DNA from: Streptomyces adelaidensis
GTDB taxonomy: Bacteria > Actinomycetota > Actinomycetes > Streptomycetales > Streptomycetaceae
DNA length: 64,000 nucleotides
NCBI RefSeq assembly: GCF_016598475.1
Contig: NZ_JAEMUX010000025.1
Span: 1 to 64,000, forward strand
Reading direction: 5' to 3'
The position numbers and the translations under genes were made by a program. Each line of letters starts with the position of its first letter. The first letter of the stretch is position 1. Under the pieces are notes generated by a model, which worked only from the letters and a program-made list of their open reading frames with translations, was not told the DNA's origin and searched no databases. This document shows positions 33,768-42,452 of the stretch, piece after piece.

Positions 33768-34268
33768 ATGGAGTTGCCAGCCATGCCCGACTCTGCCCGA
33801 CACCTCCCCGCCCCAACCCCCGTCCCGGCCCCCACCCCTTGGCTCTCGCCCACGGCGGCGACGTACACGCTCTTCTGTCCGCCACTCGAAACCTCCCCGC
33901 ACATCGCCCGCGACTTCGTCGCCACCGTCCTGCGCGCCCTCGGCCTCGACGCCCTCGTCGACGCGGCCGCCCTGTGCACATCCGAGCTGGTCACGAACGC
34001 CTGTGTGCACGCCAAAGGAGGAGGATCGGTTCTCTGGCTGGCGGTGGAGGCGTGGCGGGTCAGAGTGATCGTGTACGACGGCGACGAGAACCCGCCGGTC
34101 ATAAGGGAGTTGACCCCGGACGGCTGGGAGGAGGGCGGCCGCGGCCTCTATCTCGTGGACGCCCTCACCGAGGGCCACTGGGGCACCACCGCCGCCCTCC
34201 CGTACGGCGCCGGCCCGGTCCACCCCGACGGCAAGGCGGTGTGGTTCGACCTGGCGGCACCGAGCTAG
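33768..34268 (+). CDS. Anti-sigma-factor-like ATP-binding protein (HATPase_c_2)
   Basis: A 166-residue single-domain GHKL ATPase of the RsbW/SpoIIAB type. It has LVDAAALCTSELVTNACVHAKGGGSV for the N-box (Glu and Asn), VYDGDENPPVIRE for the G1 box and GGRGLYLVDALTEGHWGT for the G2 box. Streptomyces has dozens of these; many bind anti-anti-sigma factors or SpoIIE-type phosphatases, but no partner gene is adjacent. ATG at 33768 or 33783 are both possible. Confidence 0.85.
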   Translation: MELPAMPDSARHLPAPTPVPAPTPWLSPTAATYTLFCPPLETSPHIARDFVATVLRALGLDALVDAAALCTSELVTNACVHAKGGGSVLWLAVEAWRVRVIVYDGDENPPVIRELTPDGWEEGGRGLYLVDALTEGHWGTTAALPYGAGPVHPDGKAVWFDLAAPS

Positions 34269-34393
34269 GGCCCTTCTGCTGGATCTCCGTCACCCCTGGG
34301 CGGGGATTCGGGCTTTTCTTCCGGCGCCTCCCGCGTATTTGATGCCGTGGGGCGATTGCCCGAGGAGCGGGACGCCGACCGGAAGGTGACTAC

Positions 34394-35434
34394 ATGCGGA
34401 GCAGAGCCGAATTCATCGCGGACACGTATGCCCTCGACGCGGGCGCACAGGGTACGGGCGTCGGCGCCGGGGCGTGGGACATGGTGCCCGTCGCCCGGGG
34501 CGCGCTGGGGCAGATCTGGAAGCTGTCGGGCGGGGACGGCACCGGGGACGGTACCGGGGGCGGCGCAGGCGGCTCGTGGGCGGTGAAGGAGCTTCTGTTC
34601 GGGTGTGACGAGGAGCAGGTCGGCCGGGAGGCGGTGTTGCGGAACGCCGCCGAGGGGCTGGGGATCTCCGCGCCCCGGTTCTTCGCGGACCGCACCGGGG
34701 CGTATGTCTCGCGGCTGCCCGACTCGTTCGGCGGGTCGTACGTGAAGCTGTACGACTGGGTCGACGGGGGCGACGCCGATCCGTCCGATCCGGAGACCCT
34801 GGCGTGGTGCGGCCGGACTCTGGCGCTGCTGCACAGGGCGGGCGAGGGGGGCGGCGGCACGCCGGGCGACTGGTACGAGCGGGCGCCCCGGGAGGGCGAC
34901 TGGGCGGAGCTGTGCGCCGGGGTGCGCCGGGCCGGGCTGCCGTGGGCGGACGCGCTGGAGCGGTTCGTCGCCACCACGGCGGTGGAACTGGCGCGGCATG
35001 TCACGCCGTCCGGGCCCGGTGACGTGGTGACGTCCCACCTCGACATGCGGCCGCAGAACGTCCTGGTCGGTCCGGCCGGCCCCGCTCTCCTCGACTGGGA
35101 CAACGCCGGTCCCGTCTCGGCGGAGCGTGAACTCGCCCGTGCCGTCTACGTCTGGGCGGGCGGCAACGACTTCCACGCCGACTCCGCCCGGCGCCTCGTA
35201 CGCGCCTACGCCGACGCCGGGGGCCGCGCGGTCGTCAAGAGCCTGGACTCCTTCTCCATGCTCTTCGCCACGGACCTGAACTACGTCTACGTACAGGCCG
35301 AGTGTGCGATCGATCCGGCCGTCACCGACGCGCAGCGCGCGTTCGGGGGCGAACAGGTCGTCGCCATGCTGGGGCGCCTGCCCGATCCGGCGGCCGTCGG
35401 CCGGCTGACGGAGGCGCTGGCCGCCGAGTGGTGA
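34394..35434 (+). CDS. APH-family phosphotransferase
   Basis: A 346-residue kinase-fold protein. The ATP-site lysine is in SWAVKELLFG (about residue 66) after a Gly/Asp/Thr repeat insertion (GGDGTGDGTGGG). The catalytic loop is SHLDMRPQNVLV (about 215) and the metal site ALLDWDNAGP. Its substrate is unknown; similar genes in Streptomyces are annotated as aminoglycoside or homoserine kinase-like phosphotransferases. GGAAGG lies 7 nt before ATG. Confidence 0.82.
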   Translation: MRSRAEFIADTYALDAGAQGTGVGAGAWDMVPVARGALGQIWKLSGGDGTGDGTGGGAGGSWAVKELLFGCDEEQVGREAVLRNAAEGLGISAPRFFADRTGAYVSRLPDSFGGSYVKLYDWVDGGDADPSDPETLAWCGRTLALLHRAGEGGGGTPGDWYERAPREGDWAELCAGVRRAGLPWADALERFVATTAVELARHVTPSGPGDVVTSHLDMRPQNVLVGPAGPALLDWDNAGPVSAERELARAVYVWAGGNDFHADSARRLVRAYADAGGRAVVKSLDSFSMLFATDLNYVYVQAECAIDPAVTDAQRAFGGEQVVAMLGRLPDPAAVGRLTEALAAEW

Positions 35435-35461
35435 CCGGGGCGCCACCCCGGTCGGGCTGTC

Positions 35462-36877
35462 TCACGCCGGGTACGCGTGGGTCTGCGCCGCCTTCACCGT
35501 CGCCCACACCGGCGTTCCCGTGTGGAGCCCGAGTTCGGCGGCGGCCACGGTCGTGAGGTCGGCGGTGAGCGGGAGTTCGCCCGTGAGGTCGGCGCGGATC
35601 TGGTCGCCGTGCACCTCCAGGCCGGCCACCTCGCACCGCCAGAGGTTGCGGGCGCTGGAACCGGTGGGCCGGTCGCGGTGGAGGGTCACGGCGCTCGGGG
35701 GGAAGGCGACGAAGACGGGTCCGGTGAGGTCCTCGGTGGTCGTGATCAGCGCATCCGTCCGCTCGGCGTCCAGTCGTACGACGTGGCCCTCGGCCCGCCC
35801 CCGGTACAGGTTCAGGCCGACCAGGTGGGCGATGTAGTCCGTGCGCGGGTGGCGGGCGATGTCGCGTGGTGTGCCCTCCTGCACCACCCGGCCGTCTTCG
35901 ACGACGACGAGCCGGTCGGCCAGGACCATGGCGTCCAGCGGGTCGTGCGTGACCAGTACGGCGACGGCCTCGAACTCGGCGAGGTGGCGCCGGAGTTGGG
36001 CGCGGACGTCGAGGCGGGTGCGGGCGTCCAGGGCGGCGAGGGGCTCGTCGAGGAGCAGCAGCCGGGGGCGGGTGGCGAGGGCGCGGGCGAGGGCGACCCG
36101 CTGGGCCTGGCCGCCGGAGAGCCGGCGCGGCTTGGTTCCGGCGTACTCGGCGAGGCCCATCCGCTCCAGCCACTCGGCGGCCCGGGCCCGTGCCGCCGCC
36201 TTGCCCGCGCCCTGGCAGCGGGGGCCGAAGGCGATGTTGTCGAGGGCGGTGAGGTGCGGGAAGAGGAGATAGTCCTGGAAGACCACGCCGACCGGACGGG
36301 ACTCGGGCGCCGTACGCTCCAACGCAACGCCGTCCAGCCGTAGATGACCGCCCGTCAGTGGGGTCAGACCGGCGAGCGCGCGCAACGCGGTGGTCTTTCC
36401 GGCACCGTTGGGCCCGAGCAGGGCGACCACGTCACCGGGGGCGGCGGTCAGGGCTACGTCGAGGCGGAAGTCGCCTCGCTGGACGACGAGATGGGCATCC
36501 AGTCCGTCCGGTCCGTCCAGTCCGTCCAGTCCGTCCAGTCCGTCCAGTCCGTCCGGTCCGTCCGGCCGGTCCAGCTCGTCCGGCTCGTCCGGCCGGTCTG
36601 GTCCGTCCGGTCCGTCTGGCCGGTTCGGCTCGTCCGGCCGGTTCGGTCCGTCTGGCCGGTCCGGTCCGTCTGGCTGGTTCGGCTCGTCTGGCTGGTTCGG
36701 TCCGTCTGGCTGGTTCGGTCCGTCCGGCCGGTCCGGTCCGTCTGGCTGGTTCGGCTCGTCTGGCCGGTCCGGTCCGTGCGGCCGGTCCAGCTCGTCCCGC
36801 CGGTTCGGCTCGTCCGGCTCGTCCGGCCGGTTCGGCCCGCCCCGCCCCTCCCGCCCCTCCAGTCCGTCGGCGCTCAT
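35462..36877 (-). CDS. modC: Molybdate ABC transporter ATP-binding protein with repeat-encoded N-terminal extension
   Basis: The ATPase of a molybdate importer. From about residue 128 it is a standard ModC: Walker A GPNGAGKTT (154-162), Q-loop VVFQDYLLFPHLTALDNIAFG, signature LSGGQAQRVALARAL, Walker B LLLLDEPLAALD, H-loop VTHDP, and a C-terminal TOBE domain. Residues 1-127 are foreign to the family and consist of Pro/Asp/Gly/Asn triplets (PDGPNQPDEPNRPDG, then LDGLDGLDG) encoded by a 9-bp-type tandem repeat. The ATG overlaps modB's stop (ATGA), so the extension is translated unless an internal start is used. A total of 471 residues against about 350 usual. Confidence 0.92.
   Translation of the reverse strand: MSADGLEGREGRGGPNRPDEPDEPNRRDELDRPHGPDRPDEPNQPDGPDRPDGPNQPDGPNQPDEPNQPDGPDRPDGPNRPDEPNRPDGPDGPDRPDEPDELDRPDGPDGLDGLDGLDGLDGPDGLDAHLVVQRGDFRLDVALTAAPGDVVALLGPNGAGKTTALRALAGLTPLTGGHLRLDGVALERTAPESRPVGVVFQDYLLFPHLTALDNIAFGPRCQGAGKAAARARAAEWLERMGLAEYAGTKPRRLSGGQAQRVALARALATRPRLLLLDEPLAALDARTRLDVRAQLRRHLAEFEAVAVLVTHDPLDAMVLADRLVVVEDGRVVQEGTPRDIARHPRTDYIAHLVGLNLYRGRAEGHVVRLDAERTDALITTTEDLTGPVFVAFPPSAVTLHRDRPTGSSARNLWRCEVAGLEVHGDQIRADLTGELPLTADLTTVAAAELGLHTGTPVWATVKAAQTHAYPA
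36497..36838. repeat. 9-bp-type tandem repeat coding for the ModC extension
   Basis: About 340 bp of repeats on the themes CCGTCCAGT, CCGTCCGGT and CTCGTCCGG. The first part (36500-36550) is nearly perfect CAGTCCGTC units; the rest is degenerate. The unit length is a multiple of three, so copy number can change without losing the modC frame. Confidence 0.85.
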
Positions 36878-37752
36878 GACGCCGTCATCCAGCGGTCCCG
36901 TAGCCCCGCCAGTACCGCCACCGAGACCGCCAGGAGCACCAGGCTCAGGGAGATCGCGGCGGCCGGGTCGCTCTGGAGGGCCAGGTAGACGGCGAGGGGC
37001 ATGGTCTGGGTACGGCCGGGGAAGTTGCCCGCGAAGGTGATCGTCGCGCCGAACTCGCCCAGCGCCCGCGCCCAGGCGAGCACCGCGCCGGCGGCGACCC
37101 CGGGGGCGATCAGCGGCAGGGTCACCCGGCGGAACGCGGTGAAGCGAGAGGCGCCGAGGGTCGTGGCGGCCTCCTCGTAGCGCGGGTCGGCGGCCCGGAG
37201 CGTGCCCTCGACGCTGATGACGAGGAACGGCATGGCGACGAACGCCTCCGCGATCACGACCCCGGCGGTGGTGAACGGCAGGGTGACCCCGAACCAGTCG
37301 TCCAGCCACTGCCCGACGACACCGTTGCGGCCGAGCGCCATCAGCAGGGCCACACCGCCGACCACCGGGGGCAGGACGAGGGGGAGGGTGACGAGGGCCC
37401 GGACGAGACCACGGCCCGGGAACTCGACCCGGGCCAGCAGCCAGGCCAGCGGCACCCCGATCACCAGGCTCACGGCGGTGGCCAGCGTCGCGCACAGCAG
37501 CGACAGCCGCAGCGCCTCCCACACGGCCGCGCTGGTCAGCTGCTCCGGCAGACTCGACCACGGCGTCCGTACGAGCAGCGCGACCAGCGGCAGCACGAGG
37601 AAGGCGAGTCCTAGCAACGCGGGCAGCAGCAGGGGGACGGGCACGGAGCCGCGCAGCGGTCGTACGCGTCCTGGCTGTCCTGACTTCCGTACCCGGCGCG
37701 CCCCCCTCGTCAGGGTGTCGTGGCCCGGGTCGCCGCCGGAGGGCTCGCTCAC
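36874..37752 (-). CDS. modB: Molybdate ABC transporter permease
   Basis: A 292-residue inner-membrane permease with about six helices (VPLLLPALLGLAFLVLPLVALL, SLLCATLATAVSLVIGVPLAWLLA, LVTLPLVLPPVVGGVALLMALG and others). The EAA loop reads YEEAATTLGASRFTAFRRVTLPLIAPG and is the docking site for ModC. It forms an operon modA-modB-modC with 4-nt overlaps on both sides (GTGA at its start, ATGA at its end). The sequence has an Arg-rich cytoplasmic N-terminus of about 40 residues. Confidence 0.94.
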   Translation of the reverse strand: MSEPSGGDPGHDTLTRGARRVRKSGQPGRVRPLRGSVPVPLLLPALLGLAFLVLPLVALLVRTPWSSLPEQLTSAAVWEALRLSLLCATLATAVSLVIGVPLAWLLARVEFPGRGLVRALVTLPLVLPPVVGGVALLMALGRNGVVGQWLDDWFGVTLPFTTAGVVIAEAFVAMPFLVISVEGTLRAADPRYEEAATTLGASRFTAFRRVTLPLIAPGVAAGAVLAWARALGEFGATITFAGNFPGRTQTMPLAVYLALQSDPAAAISLSLVLLAVSVAVLAGLRDRWMTAS

Positions 37753-38549
37753 GGCTGGAGGAACCCGGCTTCGGTCAGGACCTGCTGGCCCTCGGCGGAC
37801 CGCACCAGCTCGATGAACGCCTTCGCCGCGGTCGGGTGGGGCGCCTCCTTGAGGAGGGCGATCGGGTAGTCGTTGACGGCGTCGGCCGACTCGGGGAAGT
37901 CCACGCCCTCCACCTTGTCACCCGCGGCCTTCACATCGGTCTTGTAGACGACCGCCGCGTCGGCCTCCTTCAGCTCCACCTTCGTCAGGGCGCTCTTGAC
38001 GTCCTGCTCGTACGACACAGGGGTGAGTTCGAGGTCACTGGCGTCCAGGGCCTTCTGCGCGGCGGAGCCGCACGGCACCTCCTTGTCGCACAGCACGACC
38101 TTGAGGCCCGGCCCGGTGAGGTCCTTCAGGGAGGAGATCCTGTCCGGGTTGCCGGGCAGGGTGGCGATCTCCAGCTGGTTGCGGACGAAGGTGGCGGGCG
38201 CGCCGGAGGCGTCGCCCGCGTCCGTCACGATCGCCATCGTCTTGGGGCTGGCGGAGGCGAACACGTCCGCCGGGGCGCCGCCGGTGATGCTCGCGGCGAG
38301 CGAGTCGCTGCCGCCGAAGCTGAACGTCACCTTCGTACCGGGGTGGGCCTTCTCGAACCGCTTCCCCAGCGTCGTGAAGCTCTTCTTCAGCGAGGCGGCG
38401 GCGAACACGGTCACCTCGCCGGACACCTTGTCCGAGGCGGAGGCGTCGGACTTCGCCGACGAGGAGTCGTCCGAGGAGGAGCAGGCACTCAGGGTCAGCA
38501 GCGCGGCGGCGCTCGCGCCGACGGCCCGCAGCGCGGAACGGTTCATCAC
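37749..38549 (-). CDS. modA: Molybdate-binding lipoprotein
   Basis: The substrate-binding component of the ModABC importer. A lipoprotein signal (ALRAVGASAAALLTLSAC) ends in a lipobox Cys followed by a Ser/Asp tract. The mature protein has VTVFAAASLKKSFTTLGKRFEKAHPG and FSFGGSDSLAASITGGAPADVFASA, both typical of ModA oxyanion sites, then the hinge region with KVVLCDKEVPCGSAAQKAL. AGGGAG lies 9 nt before GTG at 38549; the ATG one codon later and a TTG two codons earlier are alternatives. First gene of the mod operon. Confidence 0.94.
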   Translation of the reverse strand: MMNRSALRAVGASAAALLTLSACSSSDDSSSAKSDASASDKVSGEVTVFAAASLKKSFTTLGKRFEKAHPGTKVTFSFGGSDSLAASITGGAPADVFASASPKTMAIVTDAGDASGAPATFVRNQLEIATLPGNPDRISSLKDLTGPGLKVVLCDKEVPCGSAAQKALDASDLELTPVSYEQDVKSALTKVELKEADAAVVYKTDVKAAGDKVEGVDFPESADAVNDYPIALLKEAPHPTAAKAFIELVRSAEGQQVLTEAGFLQP

Positions 38550-38690
38550 GGTCAACTACTCCCTGTAGGCGCGACGCGGATGCCGCCTATTCTGGCGCAT
38601 CTGCAAGGGATAAGTCTCCTGTGGCATCGCATGAGCCATGACGATGTGGTGTGTGGGCTGGCATGTGCGTTCGCATGAAGGTGCTGGGCC

Positions 38691-39086
38691 TCACGTCCGG
38701 TCGATGTGCACGTTCGTGGACTTCACCCGGGCGGTGGCCTCCACGCCGACCTCCAGGCCCAGTTCCTCGACGGCCTCCCGGGTGAGCAGCGAGACCAGCC
38801 GGTGCGGTCCCGCCTGGATCTCGACCTGGGCGGCGACGTCACCGAGCTTGATGGCGGTGACGATGCCGGGGAAGGCGTTGCGGGCCGAGGTGTACGGCGC
38901 CTCGGCCTCCTCGGCGGTGTCCGCGGCCAGCTCCACGGAGAAGGCCGCGAGATCCTTTCCGTCGATGAGCCGGCGCCCGCTCTCGTCGCGGCGGGTCGCC
39001 ACCCGGCCCGCGTCCGCCCATCGCCGCGCGGTGTCGGGGCTGACCCCGAGCAGCCGCGCGGCCTGACCGATCGTGTAGGACTGCAT
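38691..39086 (-). CDS. MerR-type HTH regulator with TOBE (molybdate-binding) domain
   Basis: A 131-residue protein: an N-terminal excisionase/MerR-like HTH (YTIGQAARLLGVSPDTARRWADAGRVATRRDESGRRLIDGKDL, residues 3-46) and a C-terminal TOBE/Mop domain (about 65-128, SARNAFPGIVTAIKLGDVAAQVEIQAGPHRLVSLLT). The TOBE domain binds molybdate or tungstate, so this is the likely Mo-responsive regulator of modABC. It lies upstream of modA on the same strand, separated by 141 nt that should contain the modA promoter. Confidence 0.9.
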   Translation of the reverse strand: MQSYTIGQAARLLGVSPDTARRWADAGRVATRRDESGRRLIDGKDLAAFSVELAADTAEEAEAPYTSARNAFPGIVTAIKLGDVAAQVEIQAGPHRLVSLLTREAVEELGLEVGVEATARVKSTNVHIDRT

Positions 39087-39103
39087 GGGCGCCAAGATAT
39101 GTG

Positions 39104-40282
39104 TCAGCGGGCCATGGTGCCGCCCGCCGCAGGTGCCGCGCGGCGGCGACCCGCCCGGCGGCGACCCGCCAGGCCGATCAGTACGGCCCCCACGGCCATC
39201 AGCAGCCCGACCGCCGCCGCGCCGCCGCCGATCCCCACCAGCTCCGTCTCCAGCTCGGGATGCTTGGTCTTCGAGGTGCCGTCCGGGGTGCCGAGGTGTT
39301 CCTCGCCCTCGTACGCGACCGGTTCGGTCCGGTCCGCCGGCGGCTTCGCGGCGGCCTCGATCGCGGCCGGCGCGTCGATGATGCCGTAGCCGTCCAGCGG
39401 GCTGTGGCCCTGGGCGGCGTGCCCCGCGGTCGTCGTGAGGATCGTCCGCACCTGCGCCGGGGTCAGCTTGTCGTTGTGGGAGAGCATCAGGGCGACTACG
39501 CCGGAGGCGAGCGCCGTCGCGGGCGAGGTGCCGTTGATCGTCGCGTAGCCGCCGGTGTTGCTCGCGCTCATGATGTCGACGCCGGGCGCCGCGACCGCGT
39601 TGTACGTCCGTACGGTGGAGAAGGCGGCCCGCGTGCCGTTCTGCTGGAGCGCGGCGACCGCTATCACGCCCGGGTAGCCCGCCGGGTACTGGGCGTCGTT
39701 GAACAGGTCGCCGTTGTTGCCCGCAGAGGCGAGGACCGGGATCCCCGCCAGGGCCGCGCGGCCCAGGGCGTCGGTCTCGTCCTCGTCGTAGCTGTTGCCG
39801 AGCATCTGGTCGCCGATCGACATGGAGATCACGTCGGCGCCGTGCTCGATCGCGTAGTCGATGCCCCGTGCGATGGGGTTGCCGCCCTTGACGGACGTCG
39901 GCTCCTCGCTTCCGTCGGTCACCCGGAGCGAGAGGATCTTCGCCTTCGGGGCGACCTTGAGGACGTCCGAGGCCATCGCCGTACCGTGCTGGCCCTCGTT
40001 GTCCGCCCGCTCGGAGTCCGAGCCCTCCCCGAAGTAGTCCGGGCCCGTGGTCACCTTGCCCTTGAGCGCCGGGTGGTCGGCCTCCACGCCGGTGTCGAGG
40101 ACCGCGACGGTGATGCCGTCGCCCTGCGCGAGTCGCTGCGCCGCGTCCAGCTTCAGCGCCTGGTACTCCCAGGACCGCGGGGTCGTCTCGGCCGCGTTCG
40201 CCGTGCCCGCGGCCGCGGTGGCGAGCAGCAGCGCCGCCGTGGACGTGATGACACCGGTCCGCCGTATGGTCGTGCCGCTCAT
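39104..40282 (-). CDS. mycP: Mycosin-type S8 serine protease
   Basis: A 392-residue membrane-anchored subtilisin of the type VII secretion-associated mycosin family. It has a signal peptide (ITSTAALLLATAAAGTANA, to about 30), a catalytic triad D63 (VAVLDTGVEADHP), H99 (EGQHGTAMAS) and S253 (INGTSPATALASG), and a C-terminal membrane helix (GGGAAAVGLLMAVGAVLIGLAG) with a basic tail. The motif around the serine is GTSPATA rather than GTSMATP, as in many actinobacterial mycosins. No eccB, C, D or E or ESX substrate genes are adjacent. The start overlaps the stop of the upstream proline-rich gene (ATGA). Confidence 0.9.
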   Translation of the reverse strand: MSGTTIRRTGVITSTAALLLATAAAGTANAAETTPRSWEYQALKLDAAQRLAQGDGITVAVLDTGVEADHPALKGKVTTGPDYFGEGSDSERADNEGQHGTAMASDVLKVAPKAKILSLRVTDGSEEPTSVKGGNPIARGIDYAIEHGADVISMSIGDQMLGNSYDEDETDALGRAALAGIPVLASAGNNGDLFNDAQYPAGYPGVIAVAALQQNGTRAAFSTVRTYNAVAAPGVDIMSASNTGGYATINGTSPATALASGVVALMLSHNDKLTPAQVRTILTTTAGHAAQGHSPLDGYGIIDAPAAIEAAAKPPADRTEPVAYEGEEHLGTPDGTSKTKHPELETELVGIGGGAAAVGLLMAVGAVLIGLAGRRRAGRRRAAPAAGGTMAR

Positions 40283-41313
40283 GAGGTCTCCAGCAACAGG
40301 TCACCGAGGTGGTAGCCGACGTCTTCGCACAGGGCCTTCGCCGAGCCCCGCCACGGGGCGCGGTCGTCGCCCGCGTCCCAGTTGTGGCTGCCGTACTCAC
40401 CCGGCAGCTGGCCCGCCTCGCGGCCGTCGACCGCGCCGGTGGAGGCCACGATGACGTACGGCAACGACGATTCCGGTACGGCGATCCCCGCCCCGCCGTT
40501 GCTCCGCGCGTCGCTCCACTTCGCCGCGATCGTGTCGGGCACGGCGAACGCCTTCACCCCGACCTCGGGGTCGAGCTTGTCCTCGTCCTTCTCGAAGAAC
40601 GCGGTCATCTCCGTCTTCGCGGACTCCCCGGCGGGCAGCACGATCAGCGCGACCGTGCCGATGGTGTTCCCCGTCGGGTCCACGTACGTGGCGCGCAGCA
40701 CCGCCTCGCAGTCGAGCTTCGCCACGGCGGCCGAGGTGACCTTGTTCAGCCCCTTCGCGCATTCGGTGTCCTCGGATATGCCGACGCGGTGCCAGGTCGC
40801 CCGCGCGGCGTCCGGCTTGGTGTTCGTCACGCTCAGCCGGGGGGCCAGGGCGTCGGGGAAGAGCTTGTCCGCGGGCTCGTTGCGCCACAAGGTCGGGCCG
40901 TAGCCGTCACGGTTGGGAATGTCCTGGCTCGCGTTCGAGTACGCGTGACCGACCAGCAGACCGCCGCCCAGCATGCCGAGGATGCCGAAGAAACCGAGGG
41001 TGGCGGAGAGACAACTGCGGGCCGCGCCGCCGCCCTTGGCGGCCGGGGGACGGGGTGGGACCGGGGCGGGGGCCGGGGCGGGGGCGGGGTGCGGTGCCTG
41101 GCCCGGGTACGGGGTTTGGCCGCCGTACGCGGCGTACGGTGCTTGGCCCGGGTACGGCGCCTGTGCCGGGTACTGCTGCGGTTGGCTCGGGGGTTGGCCC
41201 GGGGGTTGGCCCTGCGGCCAGGCGCCCGGCTGGGGCGGCTGTCCGTAGGGATTGGGCGGTTGTCCGTAGCCTCCGGCACTGCCGGGTTGCTGGGGCGGTG
41301 TCGGGTAGGACAT
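40279..41313 (-). CDS. Proline-rich single-pass membrane protein paired with the mycosin
   Basis: A 344-residue protein with a Pro/Gln/Gly/Tyr-rich cytoplasmic N-terminus (about 1-93, repeated PYPGQAPY units), one membrane helix (LSATLGFFGILGMLGGGLLVGHAY, about 103-126) and an extracytoplasmic domain of about 215 residues with GISEDTECAKGLNKVTSAAVAKLDCEAVLRATYVDPTGNTIGTVALIVLP. The gene is translationally coupled to the mycosin, suggesting it is its partner or substrate at the cell surface. I do not recognise a named family for the outer domain. Confidence 0.75.
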   Translation of the reverse strand: MSYPTPPQQPGSAGGYGQPPNPYGQPPQPGAWPQGQPPGQPPSQPQQYPAQAPYPGQAPYAAYGGQTPYPGQAPHPAPAPAPAPVPPRPPAAKGGGAARSCLSATLGFFGILGMLGGGLLVGHAYSNASQDIPNRDGYGPTLWRNEPADKLFPDALAPRLSVTNTKPDAARATWHRVGISEDTECAKGLNKVTSAAVAKLDCEAVLRATYVDPTGNTIGTVALIVLPAGESAKTEMTAFFEKDEDKLDPEVGVKAFAVPDTIAAKWSDARSNGGAGIAVPESSLPYVIVASTGAVDGREAGQLPGEYGSHNWDAGDDRAPWRGSAKALCEDVGYHLGDLLLETS

Positions 41314-41539
41314 GGCCCCTCTCCTCGTCGTCGGGTGTCACTGAAAGGGCGCGCGACGCACGGAGGAGTGAGCGAAAACGGCAACGCGGAACGAAAACGA
41401 CAGAGTTGCACCCGCACATGCCCCCGTACATGCGAACGCCGATCATATAGAGCCACTTTGACGAGTGGTCGACCCGCTACCAAGACGTGATCAGCCGCGG
41501 CCCCGGACGCCTTCCGAGGCCTCCCCACGTCGGCCGGCC

Positions 41540-42427
41540 TCAGTCGATACGGGCGAAGCGGCGCCCCGCGAGGACCAGCAGGAGCAGCGACGGGATCACG
41601 ACGAGGGCGAGTTCGAGGAGGACGGGCGGGGTCCAGCCCCACCACTGGGGACCGGCGTGGAACCAGGCGGGGGTGGGGACACCCGTGTCCGGCTCGGGCA
41701 TGGTGCGGCGCAGGGCGTCGACGCCGTAGCTGAGCGGGTTGGCCAGGACGGCGGCGCCGAGCCACGAGGGCAGGCCGCCGACCGGGAAGAGTGCGCCCGA
41801 CAGGAGCATGGCGGGGGCCATCGCCAGGCCGGACACGATCTGGAACGTCTCCGGGCGCCGGATGCACACGGCCGCCGCGACCCCGAGGGCGGTGAGCGCG
41901 AACGCCAGCAGGACGACCTCGGCCAGGACGAGCAGCAGCCTGGGGTGGTACGGCAGCCCCATGGGGCCGGCGAGGGCGAGGACGGGCAGCGCGTACAGGG
42001 CGCCGGTCGTGGCGCCGCCGAGGCAGATGCCCGCCAGGACCGCGCCGCGCCGCACCGGTGCCACCAGCATCTGCCGCAGGAACCCGGACTGCCGGTCCCA
42101 CATGACCACCGTGCCGACGGCGACGGCCGGGCCCTGGACGACCATCAGCAGCATGCCGGGGAACAGGAACGCCTGGTAGTGCCCCAGACCGACGCTCGCG
42201 GAGCCGATCCCGTTGCCCAGCACGAACAGGAACAGCAGCGGCGCCGCAAGGCCCATCACCAGCCGGGCCCGGTTGCGCAGGAACCGCACGGTCTCCCGCC
42301 GCCACAGGATCCGCACGGTACGGAGGTCGGTGGCGAGGGGCCCGGCGCGGCGGCCGGACCCGCCGCCGACGGTCGTGGAACCGGGCGTGGTCGCGGAACC
42401 GGGAGTGGACGTGGTTGCCGATGACAA
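41540..42427 (-). CDS. Lasso cluster ABC-2 permease (exporter)
   Basis: A 295-residue DrrB-type ABC-2 permease. Six helices are predicted, among them LVMGLAAPLLFLFVLGNGIG, YQAFLFPGMLLMVVQGPAVAV, LALAGPMGLPY and LALVVIPSLLLLVLAGRRF, and the family's SGALFPVGGLPSWLGAAVLANPLSYGVDALR segment is present. It forms the exporter with the ATPase upstream. The TTG start is supported by TGAGGAGG 7 nt before it. It is the last gene of the lasso peptide operon, so its likely cargo is the mature lasso peptide, which would also give self-protection. Confidence 0.88.
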   Translation of the reverse strand: MSSATTSTPGSATTPGSTTVGGGSGRRAGPLATDLRTVRILWRRETVRFLRNRARLVMGLAAPLLFLFVLGNGIGSASVGLGHYQAFLFPGMLLMVVQGPAVAVGTVVMWDRQSGFLRQMLVAPVRRGAVLAGICLGGATTGALYALPVLALAGPMGLPYHPRLLLVLAEVVLLAFALTALGVAAAVCIRRPETFQIVSGLAMAPAMLLSGALFPVGGLPSWLGAAVLANPLSYGVDALRRTMPEPDTGVPTPAWFHAGPQWWGWTPPVLLELALVVIPSLLLLVLAGRRFARID

Positions 42428-42452
42428 AGGCGGGCCTCCTCAGCGGGCGGGC

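Noticed and set aside
36344-36988. Plus-strand frame encoding VRSVRPV repeats opposite modC
   Set aside because: The repeat array is open in several frames; modC on the minus strand has the operon context, domains and overlaps.
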